A DNA stretch of 64,000 nt, taken from the NCBI RefSeq assembly GCF_000189635.1, contig NW_002476418.1, positions 1-64,000 of the forward strand, in the 5' to 3' direction. Below the pieces are notes generated by a model. The model did not search any database, was not told where the DNA came from, and was given only the letters and a program-made list of their open reading frames with translations. This document shows, piece by piece, positions 26,001 through 38,400 of this stretch. Both the position numbers and the translations under genes were made by a program. How positions within the stretch are numbered: position 1 is the first letter of the stretch; each line of letters opens with the position of its first letter. This DNA is from Tetrahymena thermophila SB210 (Eukaryota; Ciliophora; Oligohymenophorea; Hymenostomatida; Tetrahymenidae).

Positions 26001-26605
26001 CTCAACGTTAAATAAGAATTTAAGAAATAGTGCCTATTATTTGACATTTACCAATATCTCTCTCCAGACCAATGTAAGCACTTAAATTATTTTTGTTTTT
26101 TGAAAAATGTAATACAAAATACTTATCTCAGTAGAATTGCTTTATTTTATTAAAACATTTTTTCATTTTTAATTTCTAAAAATGATTTTAATGCTTTTTA
26201 TTATTTATTTTATAAACAAAATAACTAAATTACATTTTCAATTTAGTTAAAAACAAACTACTTTTTTATTTATTTTTCAATGATAAAAATTCAATAACAT
26301 AAATTTAACATAAAAAAATGTATTTAATTTGATGGTAAAATTTATTTTGAATAACAGAAGAAGGATATGGAAATGAGATGAATGACAGAGATTAATTACA
26401 ATTAGCTCAATAAGGATAAGGATAACAAATTTCTCATTATAATGATCAACAATAAATGTAAAGCTAATAAAATGTTGAAGAATAAGAAGGAAATAATAAC
26501 CAATAGCACATTAGTTAATCCTATAATTAAGAATCTTAAAATGATATGGGATATAATTAAGGTGAACAATCTAACAGTAATTAGTAAATGAGCTCACAAT
26601 ATTGA
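23028..26605 (+). CDS. Ankyrin-repeat and bromodomain protein, 9 exons, 851 aa
   Basis: A likely nuclear reader of acetyl-lysine. Exons: 23028-23100, 23198-23641, 23706-24254, 24317-24448, 24787-25341, 25404-25768, 25828-25886, 25943-26073 and 26358-26605, totalling 2556 nt (852 codons with TGA). Residues 1-330 are low-complexity Gln/Glu. About 375-540 carry ankyrin repeats ([35 protein letters not shown]). About 655-768 form a bromodomain, with a ZA-loop region around [26 protein letters not shown], and the acetyl-lysine-binding asparagine expected in [11 protein letters not shown] (N735). The C-terminus is Gln/Asn-rich. The domain calls rest on conserved motifs; the partner complex and target are not shown. 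It could be a subunit of a chromatin-modifying complex. Confidence 0.92.
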
Positions 26606-27169
26606 AAAAGATTTCATTAATTTTGAAATAAATGCTAAGAATACAATAAAACAAATAAATATCTAATTCTATTTATCTATTTTAAATAAATTTACCCTTA
26701 ATAATTTATATACAATTTTTCTCTCATATATAAAATATATTTAGAGTTGACGTTTATTCGTTCTTTCGTTATTTAGTTGGTTGGTTGAAAATTAAACATA
26801 TTATGTGTTTGTTTACACAACCAAATCAAATTTATTATTATTATTATTACTAATTTTTTTTTATGTTTTGCAATTTATATTATTTTATCTACTACTTTCA
26901 ATTCTTCCACATCTTATTAGTGTCGTACATAAATTTTAATTTCAAAGTTTAATCGATCAGTCCTGTTTATTTTGCGCTATTTTTTTCAAAATTTTTCTGT
27001 TTAAAATCGCTTCGCTCGTTAAATAATTAAGTTATTACTAAATCCTTATTCCTTTCAAGGATCTAAATAATCAAAATTAAAATAAGGGATAAATTATTTA
27101 TTGAATTTTAATTTAGTGATTAATATATAAAAAGAACTCTTTAGTTTTATTAAATAATTTAATCTTGAT
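26606..27169. other. Intergenic spacer
   Basis: No gene is seen. It contains gttggttggttg near 26777 and a partly complementary acacaaccaaatc near 26815, a weak stem, and a GC-richer patch near 27005-27020 (atcgcttcgctcgtt). Probably the promoter and leader of the next gene. Confidence 0.4.
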
Positions 27170-27613
27170 ATGGGAAAGAATACTAAGGATAAAGAAACTG
27201 CAGATTCCAAAACTGGATAAGCAAAAAAGGCAAAAGTTTCTTCAAAAGAAAAGAAATTAACTAGTAAATCTCCAAAGAAAGTTAAAAATGGAGGAAATGT
27301 TAAAAATAGTAAAATAAACGGAGCATTGAAGCCAACAAAAAATTCTGCAAAAGCTAAAGTAGGAAATAAGGAAAAAAGCACTTAAAAAACCGAAAAAGCC
27401 AAAAAAATTTAATATTAGCCAACTCCTAACACTCGTTCTAATGCACTTAAAAATAAACTAACTAGATAAAACACTTTTGGTAAACTAGATTTTCTAGCTG
27501 ATTCTTAGCAAAAAGAAAACAAGCAAAATATGAAGTAAAAAATTTAGATACAATAGACACCATCTATTCATGATGAAGAAGAAATAAGCCATACACCTAC
27601 TTTTGGTTGCTGA
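27170..27613 (+). CDS. Small lysine-rich basic protein, 147 aa
   Basis: A single exon runs from ATG 27170 to TGA 27611. The first ~80 residues are very rich in Lys, Ala and Ser with K-K and S-P-K-K patches (MGKNTKDKE, KKLTSKSPKKVKNGG), like the tail of a linker histone or another DNA/RNA-binding chromatin protein. The C-terminal half is Gln/Asn-rich and contains TPNTRSNALKNKL, two T-P sites and an acidic DEEE patch before the end TPTFGC. No globular domain is evident. Ciliate macronuclear H1 proteins also lack the globular domain, so an H1-like role is possible, but that is inference from composition alone. The gene has no introns. Confidence 0.7.
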
Positions 27614-29630
27614 TTAAAATTATTTAGAAAATATAATATTAAATTAAATAAAATGTATGCAATTATCTAAGCAATATGTGTATTATCCATAATTTTGTAG
27701 AGTTTTAATAAATTTTTTTAAAGTATCTCTATTAGTTTAAATAAATAATATTTCATATTTTTTAGATTATAATAGGAAATTAATTTAAGATTTGAATTTA
27801 CTACTATAAATAAAACAAATTAGTCTGGCTATAAAGTTTAGAACTTTTATAGATCTTCTAAAATATAGTAAGAAAGTTACATTTTTTAATAATATTTTCA
27901 TTTTATTTATTTAATTTATTCTAAACAGTAACTTGATCATAATTTTTTGAGTAAATTTCTACTTTGATTTAACCCTTATAATTTTTTTTTTTCAATCTTT
28001 GTTAATTTTTGCAAAAATATATTGGAAATTTTTGAAGATTATTTACTTTTTTGTTTTGTCTGAGAAATACTTTTTTGATGAACTAAATAAAATCTGATCA
28101 CATTTTTTAAAGCTGAATATATCAATCAAGTTACCAAATTAAGATAGATAAAATAGAAATAATCCATTTTTATAATGGTTAAACTAAATTTTTTTTCTAT
28201 AACAAATTTCTTTTTTATAGATTTTATAGTAAAAGAAAATATTAAAAATAATAAAAACTAATTCTAATCTCGATTAGAAATCAATCTGTAGCCAAATATT
28301 TTATGAATAATAAAATTTATAAAAGGGATAATTTTATTTTAAAATTATAAGAGATTATAAAATAAAACTAATAAAAATTCATGATTACTTTAAATTTAAA
28401 ATAAGGCTCCTTTTATTCTTAACTTATAAAATTTGCTAAAATATATCAATAAAAGCTTGCAATTACACTAATATAACTACAAAGAATAATAAACTTTAGA
28501 TAAAGTTTGATAGAAAATTAATAGCAACAAAAATAAAATATATTTAAGATCTAAACTATTTATAATATTAAATTTTATATTTATTTATTTTTATAATTTT
28601 TTAATTTTTAGGATTAGATTGAACTTATTTGTTTATCTTAACTAAGATATTAAGAAAATATTTTAATTAAGTTTCTTTTAAAAATAGAAATGTTCATAAG
28701 CTATTTATATTATCTTAAATTATTTAGAAAATTAGAAATTTCTGAAGAGAAAATCAATTTTAATATAATGCTTTAAAAAGCTTATTTTTCTTTTTATAAT
28801 AATTCCAAATAGATATTTCAATATAAAACCACGTGTCTAAAATAGTTGAAGAAATAAAGAGTTTATTTATTAAATAAAAACCTTTTATATAATTTTTAAT
28901 ATATTTGTTTGATTTTTGTTTTTTGTATCTTAAATCATCAAATTTAATTTTAATTTTAAAAACTACTCAGAAGCTCTTTTACATAAATGATTCTCAAATT
29001 TATTAAAAATTAACATAAAAAATCATAAATGATTTAACATTCTTTTCAGAAATAGTTTATTTTAATTGTGAAAGATTCTAAATAGGAATTTTCTCAAAAT
29101 AGGAAAAATCTTTTAGAAAGGAATATTAAATGATAATATCCTTAATAATTTTTGTTATAATAGATTTAAATTATTATTTGAAAGCTTATAATCAATCACC
29201 AACGTGTTTGTTTGGATTTCTAAAAAAGTAGAACTTGACTTTTCTCTGTTATTTAATTACTTTTGGCTGATACTTTTTCTACACGTATGAATTAATAAAT
29301 TAATTTAATATTTTTCTGAATTTGCAAGTAAGCTTTTCCAACAAAAATCTTGTAGGAAATAATTAATCTTATCAAAAAAGAATTAAATTATTAGTTTTTA
29401 CTCAATTGAAAAGTAAATTGATTTAATTAAAATATAATATAAAAAATATCTCAAAAGTTGACTAATTATTAGTTTAAGTAAAAAATCTTTTCAAGCCTAT
29501 CAATACGCATCCAAAGAAGAAATACCTTAAAATATTTCATTTAATAAATACACTTAAAGCTAGAAGTTTTAAAATTAAGGAATCTTAAGCTTATTAAGGA
29601 AATTCTTAATATTGTTTTTAGTTATAATCA
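27614..29630. other. Long AT-rich region, no confident gene
   Basis: An open frame of 250 codons (ATG 28381 to TGA 29131) is present. Its composition, nearly all Lys, Asn, Ile, Phe, Leu and Gln with one Gly, looks like translated spacer, so I do not call it a gene. From about 29290 the frame of the downstream membrane protein is open without an ATG, leaving room for an upstream exon of that gene. Confidence 0.45.
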
Positions 29631-30251
29631 ATGATATTATGCCCAGAGGGATAAGTAAGCAATGAGCTTACACCAAATAGAGATAAAATTGACATGATAA
29701 GAAGAGTTTTATTGATGATTTGGTCTCTTTAATTATTTTTAGCGCTATCCAAGATTGTTGTTTCCTTTTGGCTTTGTTTAAGCGAATTAATTGCATGCTT
29801 GATTTTATATTTGTCTATCACTCAATTAAACTTTTGTAATTGTGTTGGATATATTGTTCTTTCAATTTTTAATCTAGTGGCAGTAATAGCATTTATTGGT
29901 AATCAACTTTGCCACAATATTGATATAATCTAAGTAAATATGTTTAAAACTGTTGTCTGTTATGCTACTATGGGATTTTATTCCTTCTCACTACCAATTG
30001 CTTTTTAGGGTTATAAAAATTTTAAAGGGATTGTTTATGATATGCTTTTAAGTCAGACAAATTGTGAGTAGGAATTTGTAACCAGAGAAAGTAATATATC
30101 TATAAATGGTTTTTAGTAGCCATTAAAAATATCTGATTTAGAACCATAATCTCCTAATGAGGATACTACAAAAGTAGAATCATTTTCAATTTCGATTGAT
30201 GATATTAATTAAAGTTTAAATACAGAGATAGATTTGCAAGATGCTATTTGA
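29631..30251 (+). CDS. Four-pass membrane protein, 206 aa, unknown function
   Basis: The ORF runs from ATG 29631 to TGA 30249. After about 25 residues come four hydrophobic segments at roughly 26-47 (VLLMIWSLQLFLALSKIVV), 49-68 (LCLSELIACLILYLSI), 75-95 (GYIVLSIFNLVAVIAFIG) and 107-125 (VVCYATMGFYSFSLPIAF). A soluble acidic tail with Ser/Asp/Glu follows. The topology resembles small four-helix membrane proteins of the endomembrane system, but I do not recognise the family. The same frame stays open about 110 codons upstream without ATG, and ...attgtttttag just before the start could be a splice acceptor, so the true N-terminus may be longer. Confidence 0.6.
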
Positions 30252-31042
30252 AATTTAAATATTAAATGAATACAAAGCTAAATTATATTAAAAAAACAAC
30301 TAAATGTGATTACTGTAATTATATTAATTGACAATTTATTCTTTACTTCCTATATATTTAACAAATTATATGTACATATCTTACTAATTAGCTCTGTTCT
30401 TAAATTTAAACTATACTTTATTTTATTTGCTAGAGTAGAGTTAAATAACTAATATATATTTATCAAATAAAACGCACTTAAAACCATATTGGTTCAAAAA
30501 ATTTCTTAAATAAACACATATTATTTGAATAATGAATTTGTAAAAAAATTAAACAAAAAAGGCTTTTTTAACATAAAATTTAAAACTTTAAAATTAATTG
30601 TTTCCTAATAATTTAATTGGATTTATTTGCTGCTTGTTATTTTTTTATAATTATGATTCAATGTATAAAATAAATATTTAGACAAATAAGTTCATTCTTA
30701 AATATTTTAAAATAATTAATTTAAAAAGTCTTTTATTTCAAATATAAAAATTAAATTTGAAACTATTGAAAAATTTATTTAGAAAAAATAAAAAAAAGAA
30801 ATTTTATTGTGAAGAAATAATTAAAACTATTTTGAAATAAACAAAGATATTTTTTAGGAATAAAACATAGCATATAATATTTCTTTAAAAATAAAATTAT
30901 TAACATTTAAGTAAGTACTGAGGTTTATTAAAAACAATCAAACATATATTTTATTTATAAGAATAGAGAAAAATAAATAAGCCCATTTGCTTGCTAATTT
31001 TAATACTTATTTTAGTCAGAAATTATTTTTTACTCTGATTCC
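30252..31042. other. Intergenic spacer between convergent genes
   Basis: About 790 bp of A/T-rich sequence separating the 3' ends of the membrane-protein gene (plus) and the Sec24 gene (minus). I see no gene, RNA or repeat in it. Confidence 0.5.
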
Positions 31043-33835
31043 TCAAGAAGTGTATTTGCTTTAAATTCTTTTATGCATATCGCATAAGAAGGCATTATAA
31101 GACATTATTCCACGACTTTCGTCTTCTACAAAAAAGGGTTTCAAGTTATTTTCAAATGGATCTTTGTAAAGGACAGTGCGAATATTGTGGTAAGCACCGT
31201 TTCTGTTTCTTCTAATTTAATCAATAATAGCATTAACACGTGTTGCAAAATCGTTATCACTAATTGAAGGATATTGTTGAATTTCTCTAAGTTATTCATA
31301 GTCGGAAGTACCGTAGAGCTATTCAAAAAGTTAAGGATTAGCATCCTTCATGACGTAAATATAGATAGTCTCACCGTTATCAATTAGATATATACCAAAG
31401 CTTGATAAACGATCAATAGAACTAGGAATATTTGTAGGCATGATGACTTTGTCTTCAGCTATATAAGAGCCTGGAGCTAATTCAAGGCTTTGTTGATTTT
31501 CAAGGATTGAATGGAGGGCGTATATTTTGGGGTATAAGAAGTTACTTAATTAGTTAGGAGGGAAAGAAAACAAACGATAAATGTCGTAGTAACGATGGTC
31601 AGGTCTTGCTCCATTAGTTTTAAATACTTCGGATTTCAATACAGAGAGAATATATATTATTAAATATTTAGTAGATTCTGGTAAAATAAGCTAACTTGGA
31701 GAGCTGCTAGCTGCTACATTATTACGGTAAGAATAGAAAATATTGACTATTTGAGATATTAAAGAGTCGTGAAGTTGCTTGAGAGTTTGGCTGCTAATGT
31801 TAGAAAGGGTTCTACGAACAATTAATGAGAAAGTTGCATCTAAATCACCTTATTTAAACATGTTCTAAATGCTTGAATTTACAGGGACAGCCAAATTGAT
31901 TACTCTGATCATGTTTTGACCATATATGTTTGTGTAAAGACATGCATATTAAATGTAGGCTTCGGCTGTACTGATTTTATCTTCTTGCTTGTACATAACT
32001 CCTAAAACTGAGTCAGGATTCATTGAACTCATTTGCAAATCCTTTACAGAAACTTTACCTTTAGTAGTGTAGTAATCTTCTAAAATAATACCTAAGCTAG
32101 TACGAACAGTCATAATGCAATCAATAAAGTATGGTCTTGTTAGATTTCTGAATAATTCATAGTGGACCTTTTCTGCATCGCTAACAGTATAATGAGGGTA
32201 GTAGTATAACTAACCACCAGTTTCAGTGCAAAGAAGACTAGTAGTTACCAAATCACAGTAATCAGGACTAAATATGAAAAGATCAACAGTAATTGAGTTT
32301 CTGAGGAGATTTACTGCTAATTCTTGGTATGATTTATCTTGTGGGGCATACAGAGTCTTTTCTTAATCAGTATTCATTACTTTTACATCATCCCTACGCT
32401 TTAATTTTCCATAACCTAAAGTGGGAAGCTAAGATGAAAAAACAATAATACGAGCAGGGTGGTCTTCTAACATTGAAGCAATGCTCTGAACTACAGAACC
32501 TACTGATGCTGTTTTAACATGAAAAACTTTGCTTGCTTCAGCTTCTTAAAGAACTAATTCGCTATTTTTTTAAAGCTTTTCGACAAGATAGTCAATCTTT
32601 TCACGATCTTCTATAATGTTTAAGAAGAGAGCATTACGAGGGAATGGACAATAAGGATCATCAAGATCTGAAACTACAATTAATTGAGGATCGTTGCTGA
32701 GATCCTTTGGAATGCTATAAAAGTTTATCTAAGATCCATAAGTGCAAATAGAAACGGCTGTACGCTCTGGAGCAGGAATGCTACCCAAAGCCATGCTTAA
32801 GGAATAGAGAGCTTAAGCGAATATGCCTGACTGAATAGTAGCAGGAGTCATCTCTAAACAAAGCATAATATAGTTATTGCTAACTTTCTTCTTGGCGTAG
32901 TTGCTAGGAGCAACCATATCATAAACAGCCTTTGATAATTCAGGACGAGCTTATTTATCGCTACGCTCGTTATAGCCATTTAGAGGGCTGTAATACTCAT
33001 TTGGTACTTTGTTAGGTTTTTAACATATATTACAAATAGCTACATTTCCTCCATCCTAAAACTTAAAATAAGGGTTGGCATATGCGTGGCAACGCATACA
33101 TCTAAATAAAGATTACATTTGCACAACCTTTCCATTTTCTGATTCTTCTTTTGTGAAATAGTCTGAAACAGGAACAGGTTCTTCCTAACCGACAGGATCG
33201 CTAAAAGGCTATACTATGCAACCTTAGGGGAATTAAGTTTAGGCCATCACGTTAGGCTCAGTTGCGAATGAATAGATACTTGGACGTATGAAGCGAGGTC
33301 CAGCATTTCCATCATCGCGTTAAATAAAATATTGATAAGAGTGAGGAGGAATTGCTTGGGTGCTTGTTGACAAAGAACTGCAAATTACTTCTCTATATTT
33401 TTGAGTTTCTTCTTAGAAAACCAAAGGACGAGGATAATCCATGCTAGATTTGCTACTTTTCCTAGCAGGAGACTGAGTACCTCCCATGACATCCTATCCA
33501 GATGATTATCTTCTAACTAAATCGTTGGCGCTTTAATCTGGTAAAGTACTTTGGGTTGAGCCCATTCCATAATTAGGATTGTAATTTGGATTTAGGTTTT
33601 GCTTATGCATTTCATGCTATTTCTCATAGTAAGCCTAGTTTGGGTTTTAATTGGAGATGTTAGGGTCTTAATAACCTTAATTTTAATTTTGATATTAATA
33701 TTAGCTTTATCCCTAATATTAATTATATTAATTCTATCCATATTATGCTCCCTAATCAGGCTATTCCTATGTTTACTGTACTTGATGGTGGCCAGCAGCT
33801 CCACCTTTTCTTAAGTGTGGTAATCTATTTGACAT
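31043..33835 (-). CDS. Sec24-family COPII cargo adaptor, 930 aa
   Basis: One uninterrupted exon of 931 codons, with ATG at 33835-33833 and TGA at 31045-31043. Sec24 pairs with Sec23 in the inner COPII coat and selects cargo leaving the ER. Features in order: a Gln/Asn/Tyr-rich disordered N-terminus (to ~115); a zinc finger C246-x2-C249...C268-x2-C271 (CMRCHAYANPYF...CNICQKPN), typical of Sec23/Sec24; a vWA-like trunk (NNYIMLCLEMTPATIQSG); a beta-sandwich and helical region (CLYTNIYGQNMIRVINLAVP); and a C-terminal gelsolin-like part (YLIDNGETIYIYVMKDA). The length fits Sec24 rather than the shorter Sec23. Codon use is richer in GC than the neighbours, as expected for a well-expressed gene. No introns. 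Confidence 0.93.
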
Positions 33836-34363
33836 TTATCTATCTATCGCTCTTCTTTAAAATCTTATTTTACTCTTAAAAAAAATTAAATATCTTTTTT
33901 CTTAACAAAAAACCTTTATTTTGTTTGATATATTTGATAAAACATACAAAAGCAAATTTTTTGAATGAAAGAAAGAAAGACCCTTCATTCAGTTTTTGTA
34001 TATGTAATTTATTTATTTTTCTATTCATAAAACTTAAAATTTGTCAAGTTAACATGATTAAAAAACAAGCAAAAAATAAAAAGAAAGGCGTATCTATTCA
34101 ATTTTTGACAATAATTTGCTCACAAATGGTCATCCGTAAAGACATAAATCAAATAAACTAAATCTTCTTAGTGCTTTTATTTACACGTAATTTTTTATTT
34201 TCAATTATTTTTTAATAAGCAATCTTAATTAATAATTTATTCAACTTCATAGTACCTACATATATTCAATATATTAAATCACATTTATAATTTTACTAAA
34301 TGATAATTAATTTCTTCATGTGATAAAAATTTATTTATTTTAATTAATTGAAAAATAAAAAAA
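33836..34363. other. Intergenic spacer upstream of the Sec24 gene
   Basis: The 5' flank of the Sec24 gene (minus strand) and the 3' flank of the tRNA. A 78-codon ATG frame at 33925-34161 has no supporting feature and is not called. The T run (minus strand) just beyond the tRNA 3' end at about 34355-34363 would serve as the Pol III terminator. Confidence 0.5.
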
Positions 34364-34447
34364 TCCGAACTCCCGGGTTCGAACCGGGGACCACCGGATG
34401 ACTACAAACTTTACAGTCCGATGCTCTTCCAACTGAGCTAAGTTCGG
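34364..34447 (-). tRNA. tRNA-Tyr (GTA) with an 11-nt intron
   Basis: On the minus strand the 84-nt gene folds as a full cloverleaf: acceptor CCGAACT/AGTTCGG, D stem GCTC/GAGC, anticodon stem TCGGA/TCCGG and T arm CCCGG-TTCGAAC-CCGGG, with discriminator A. The loop segment between the anticodon-stem strands is 18 nt, i.e. a 7-nt loop CTGTAA-A plus an 11-nt intron at the canonical position after base 37. The anticodon is GTA, so Tyr. Intron-bearing tRNA-Tyr is common in eukaryotes. A run of T follows on the minus strand. Confidence 0.95.
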
Positions 34448-35467
34448 TTCGTTAACAAAATTATCAACCATTTGACTTTCTTATTTATCTCTTTATTAAA
34501 TAGAATAAGATTATAAATTTAACTCGAAATAAACATTTATTTCAATTAACCTTAAAACATTATCAAAGTATTAAAAACATTATTAAAAAATATTATTGTT
34601 TACAATAAAATTTGTAATACCGTTATCCATCAATTAATATCTATTCGAATGATACAAAAATTTCTAAAAAGAGAGTACATAGATTAAATAAGAATTTTAG
34701 TTAAAAATATTATCTAAAAATTAATTAATGAGGATTTATAGTATCTTTATCTTTTAATATAAAATTATTTTTTTAGAAAATCTTGATATAAACTTAAATT
34801 TTAATTTTATTGGTTTGACTATTAGCAAATAAAAAAATCTATTTATACTATCATTATTACTATGCTTTTATTTAAATAGTATTATTTGATTAATTTTAAA
34901 AATCGAGTCTTAATCTAAATAAAATACCCTTTGAATTAAAATTGAAACAAATAATAATAATTTTTTATTAATATTTATAAAATTGATCTCAAAAAATACT
35001 TATTTTATTTCAAATTAAAAATTATTTATTCTTAAAAATTTTATATTTCAATTAAAGTAAAGAATTCATTTTAATTATTTAATGAATCAAAATTTGATAT
35101 TTTATTAAATAGGATTATAATTGTTGCTTTTTGTCTCCTACTTGCTTAAATGAAATTCTTGCTTTAAAAAAATAATAAAAATTTATTAATTTATTAAATT
35201 TGATCATATCTAATCAACTTAAGTTTTAATTTACATAAAATTGGTAAATAAATTGTTTTAAAATATTATTTTGCTAAATTTACCTAGAATTATAGAGATT
35301 TTAATTTGTTTGGAAGCTGCACTAAAGTATAATAAAATTTAAATCAACAGAAAGAATAATATATTTATTTTATACTTAAATAAATTTTATGATTACCTTA
35401 AAACAACTTTATTAATATTATAGAATATTAAATTAAAAAAATATTAAAGTTATTTTAGATTAAAAAA
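34448..35467. other. Intergenic spacer before the giant surface-protein cluster
   Basis: About 1 kb of very AT-rich DNA without a gene that I can support. The last ~40 bp (attaaaaaaatattaaagtt and following) resemble the leader of the second giant gene at about 46525-46557, so it probably contains the promoter. Confidence 0.5.
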
Positions 35468-38400
35468 ATGGTAAAAAAAAATAAACTAATCATCAGTTAT
35501 AGAAATATTATATTAATATTCAATATAACTCTTTTAATTGCTTAATCAGCAAGTAACCAATGCATAAGTAATTGTTTAGTGTGTTAGGGATAAAAATGTT
35601 TATAATGCAATTAAGACTATATTTTGAATAGCTCATTAAACATTTGTGTTTATCAAAATTGCCAAAAAGGTATGGCTTTGTAGCAAGCAATTGATTCTAC
35701 TGGATAAATTTAAAATAAGTGTGTTGCTATTTGTTAGTAATAACAATATTTGAATGGATTGACTAATACTTGTTAGTCATTAAGTTAATGCTCTTCATCT
35801 TATTTTACTTCTACTAGCAGTACTACTAACTCTAATAACATTATTGATTTAAAAATGTTAAATGATAGCAGCCTTTTAGCATTTTACTCAAATTTTATGT
35901 CACAGATTAGAGTTGATACAGGACAACTCGAATTAAGTCTTAGCTATGGAGCATAAGCAATAAAGTCTTAATATTTTAATGGTTTGTATTACATATTTAA
36001 GACAGATAACTCTATTATTCTGTGGGAAGTAGAGTTTGATAAAAAATTGTTAGTCTCTTAAATTTAATTTGGAGTCAGTATAAGTGATAGCCAGATAATT
36101 AATATTAGTGAATTAATTGGTGCTTATTTAACGTTTGATGTCTTAAATTCAATAATATATATCAACCCACTAATAGAATTAGTTAATAATCAAATTTTAT
36201 AAAATAAAATTCCTTTAAAAATATCATATGCAAACAATAGTTATTTTATCTAATAGAATTTGATTTTTGTTTTTTCCTCTCAAAGTCTTAAGGTATAAGT
36301 AATTGAAACTGATTAATCTTTTAAATTAACATCTACAGTTTTGCTTTAAGTAAACAACTTTGCAAATTCATTTTAAAATGTTATTAATGCAATTTACCAA
36401 AATGCGCAAAATGTTTTTTTTATAATTACATAAAATGCTTCTTTTGTATATAGATGCAAAATATCATCTTGCAGTACTGTAAGTTTACCTTCATAACCAA
36501 AAAAAATGATATAATCAGAATCAAGTTAATAAAAATTAAATATAATAATTTAATGCTATTTAAGTTTATTAATATTTGATGACAACTTAACTATTGTTCA
36601 ACAATTTAACTTTGATAATCAAATTTTAGATTTCACAATTTCTTATTTCTCCTAAAACAGAATGAGAGAAATTTATTTGCTTTCTAACAACTAATAACTT
36701 ATAATCTATTAAGAAACATAGTAAATAAATTAAATTTTGTTTGTTAAAACAGATTAAATAAAAGTCTATTCTTAATAACTGCAAAATTTGATTACCGTTA
36801 ATTAAGATAATGGAATAATTAATTATTTGGCTATAATTGGTAACGGACTCTAAATTATAAGTAAATCTAATAATCAACAACAATAATAATAGAAATAAAT
36901 TATCTCATCTTAATTTTAGCCAAATTATATTACTAACTAAGGAATTGTTACAGATATTCTTATCTTTGATGATTTAAACGCTTTAGCTACTTGCTCAAAA
37001 GAGGGAAGATTGTTTGTGTGGGATATAACCAAAGTGTATGATGCTTAATTTAGCTATCTTTATTATAATAACCAAGATAGCTGCTTAAAGTTATATAGGT
37101 TATCAATTTATTAGATAATTGCTCTTTTCTAAAATACTATTGTCATCTTAGATATAAGATAGTCAACACCTTTAAAAGTAATTTAGAAAAATAATCCAAA
37201 TCCAACAAAAGAATTCATTACCTCTAATAAAAATTTAGGAATTCTAATTTATGATGGAATCCTAAACTGTATTAAAAATGATGGTAGCTTACTATTTTCA
37301 ACAAATGATCCAAGCTTTACATAAAATATATATAATATATATATAAGCTACAATAATCTCCTATTCTTTTAATATTAAAACTAAATGAAGGTATATAAGG
37401 TAGATCCTACTTAAAATACAATCTAAAATCAAATGACACTTTTTTCAACTTACAATAGTCCAAGTAAAGTAAATATTTAGCTCTCAAAAATTAAACCTTT
37501 TCCAGAGTCACTTTATTCCTCAGTAGGATATACTTTTGAAGTAGTTATTTTTGATACAAGTTCTTCCTTTTATATTTTCGATGAATAATTTCACGTTTTA
37601 TAGCAAGTTAATCAAGTTCCATTAATTTCAGCTGTTGATTTTAATTTCCTTATTTCTAACCCCTTAGATCCAAATTATTTTGTGATGGGATATACGACCT
37701 AGCAGACAGCGGCATTTAAATTTTAGGTTTATAATATTTAAAAAGGAGTAAATGCTGCTAATTTAGCTGCATTTATAGTTTCAGGATCTTATCTGATGGA
37801 GCCACGAAAAGTACCAAATAAACCGAGTTAGTATGATCTTGAAATTGTAATTCCTTTGAGCTATTTTACTTCGAATAATGTCTTCAGATATGATACGAAT
37901 GTGGCAGCAAATGTATTCTAAATGGGGAAACAAATATAGAATGAAATTCAGTCAATCTATAAAACCTTTCCAGATTTATCATATAATTTTTTTGGAGGAT
38001 AATCAGGATTTGTCGGAATATCACCTTTAAATACAAATTATGTTAAGCAGGTTTTTTCTCTTTCTTCCAATGACATTATAAATGTTTAATAATGTTACAG
38101 TTTAGGAGTTTATTTTGTAATTTCTAAAAAAATTTAAATAGTAAATATCCACACAAATAGCTTGATAGAGGAAATCATATTTAAAGACACTACACAATAA
38201 TCAGTTCAGGGATTTTAAATTTTTGCTGATTTATAAATAGCAATTGCCTTTAAATCTTCATAGCTAATATTAAAAAATTTTAAGGATGGACAAACTTATT
38301 CCTATACAAACATAAATAACTTATCTTTTTACAATTTAGAAAAAGAAAATCAATTGATTACTATCTTTGGGTCAAAAGTAGTAAAGTTACAATTAAATTT

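Noticed and set aside
26770-26825. The gttggttggttg tract as a telomere-like or chromosome-breakage signal.
   Set aside because: It is not the ciliate telomere repeat and does not match the Tetrahymena breakage sequence as I know it; only a weak stem is present.
28381-29133. A 250-codon open frame on the plus strand.
   Set aside because: With TGA as the only stop, long open frames arise easily in such AT-rich DNA. The translation is almost all Lys, Asn, Ile, Phe, Leu and Gln with one Gly, and shows no motif, signal or paralogue.
33925-34161. A 78-codon ATG frame upstream of the Sec24 gene.
   Set aside because: No protein-like composition beyond charged and hydrophobic AT-driven residues, and it lies in the 5' flank of a divergent gene.
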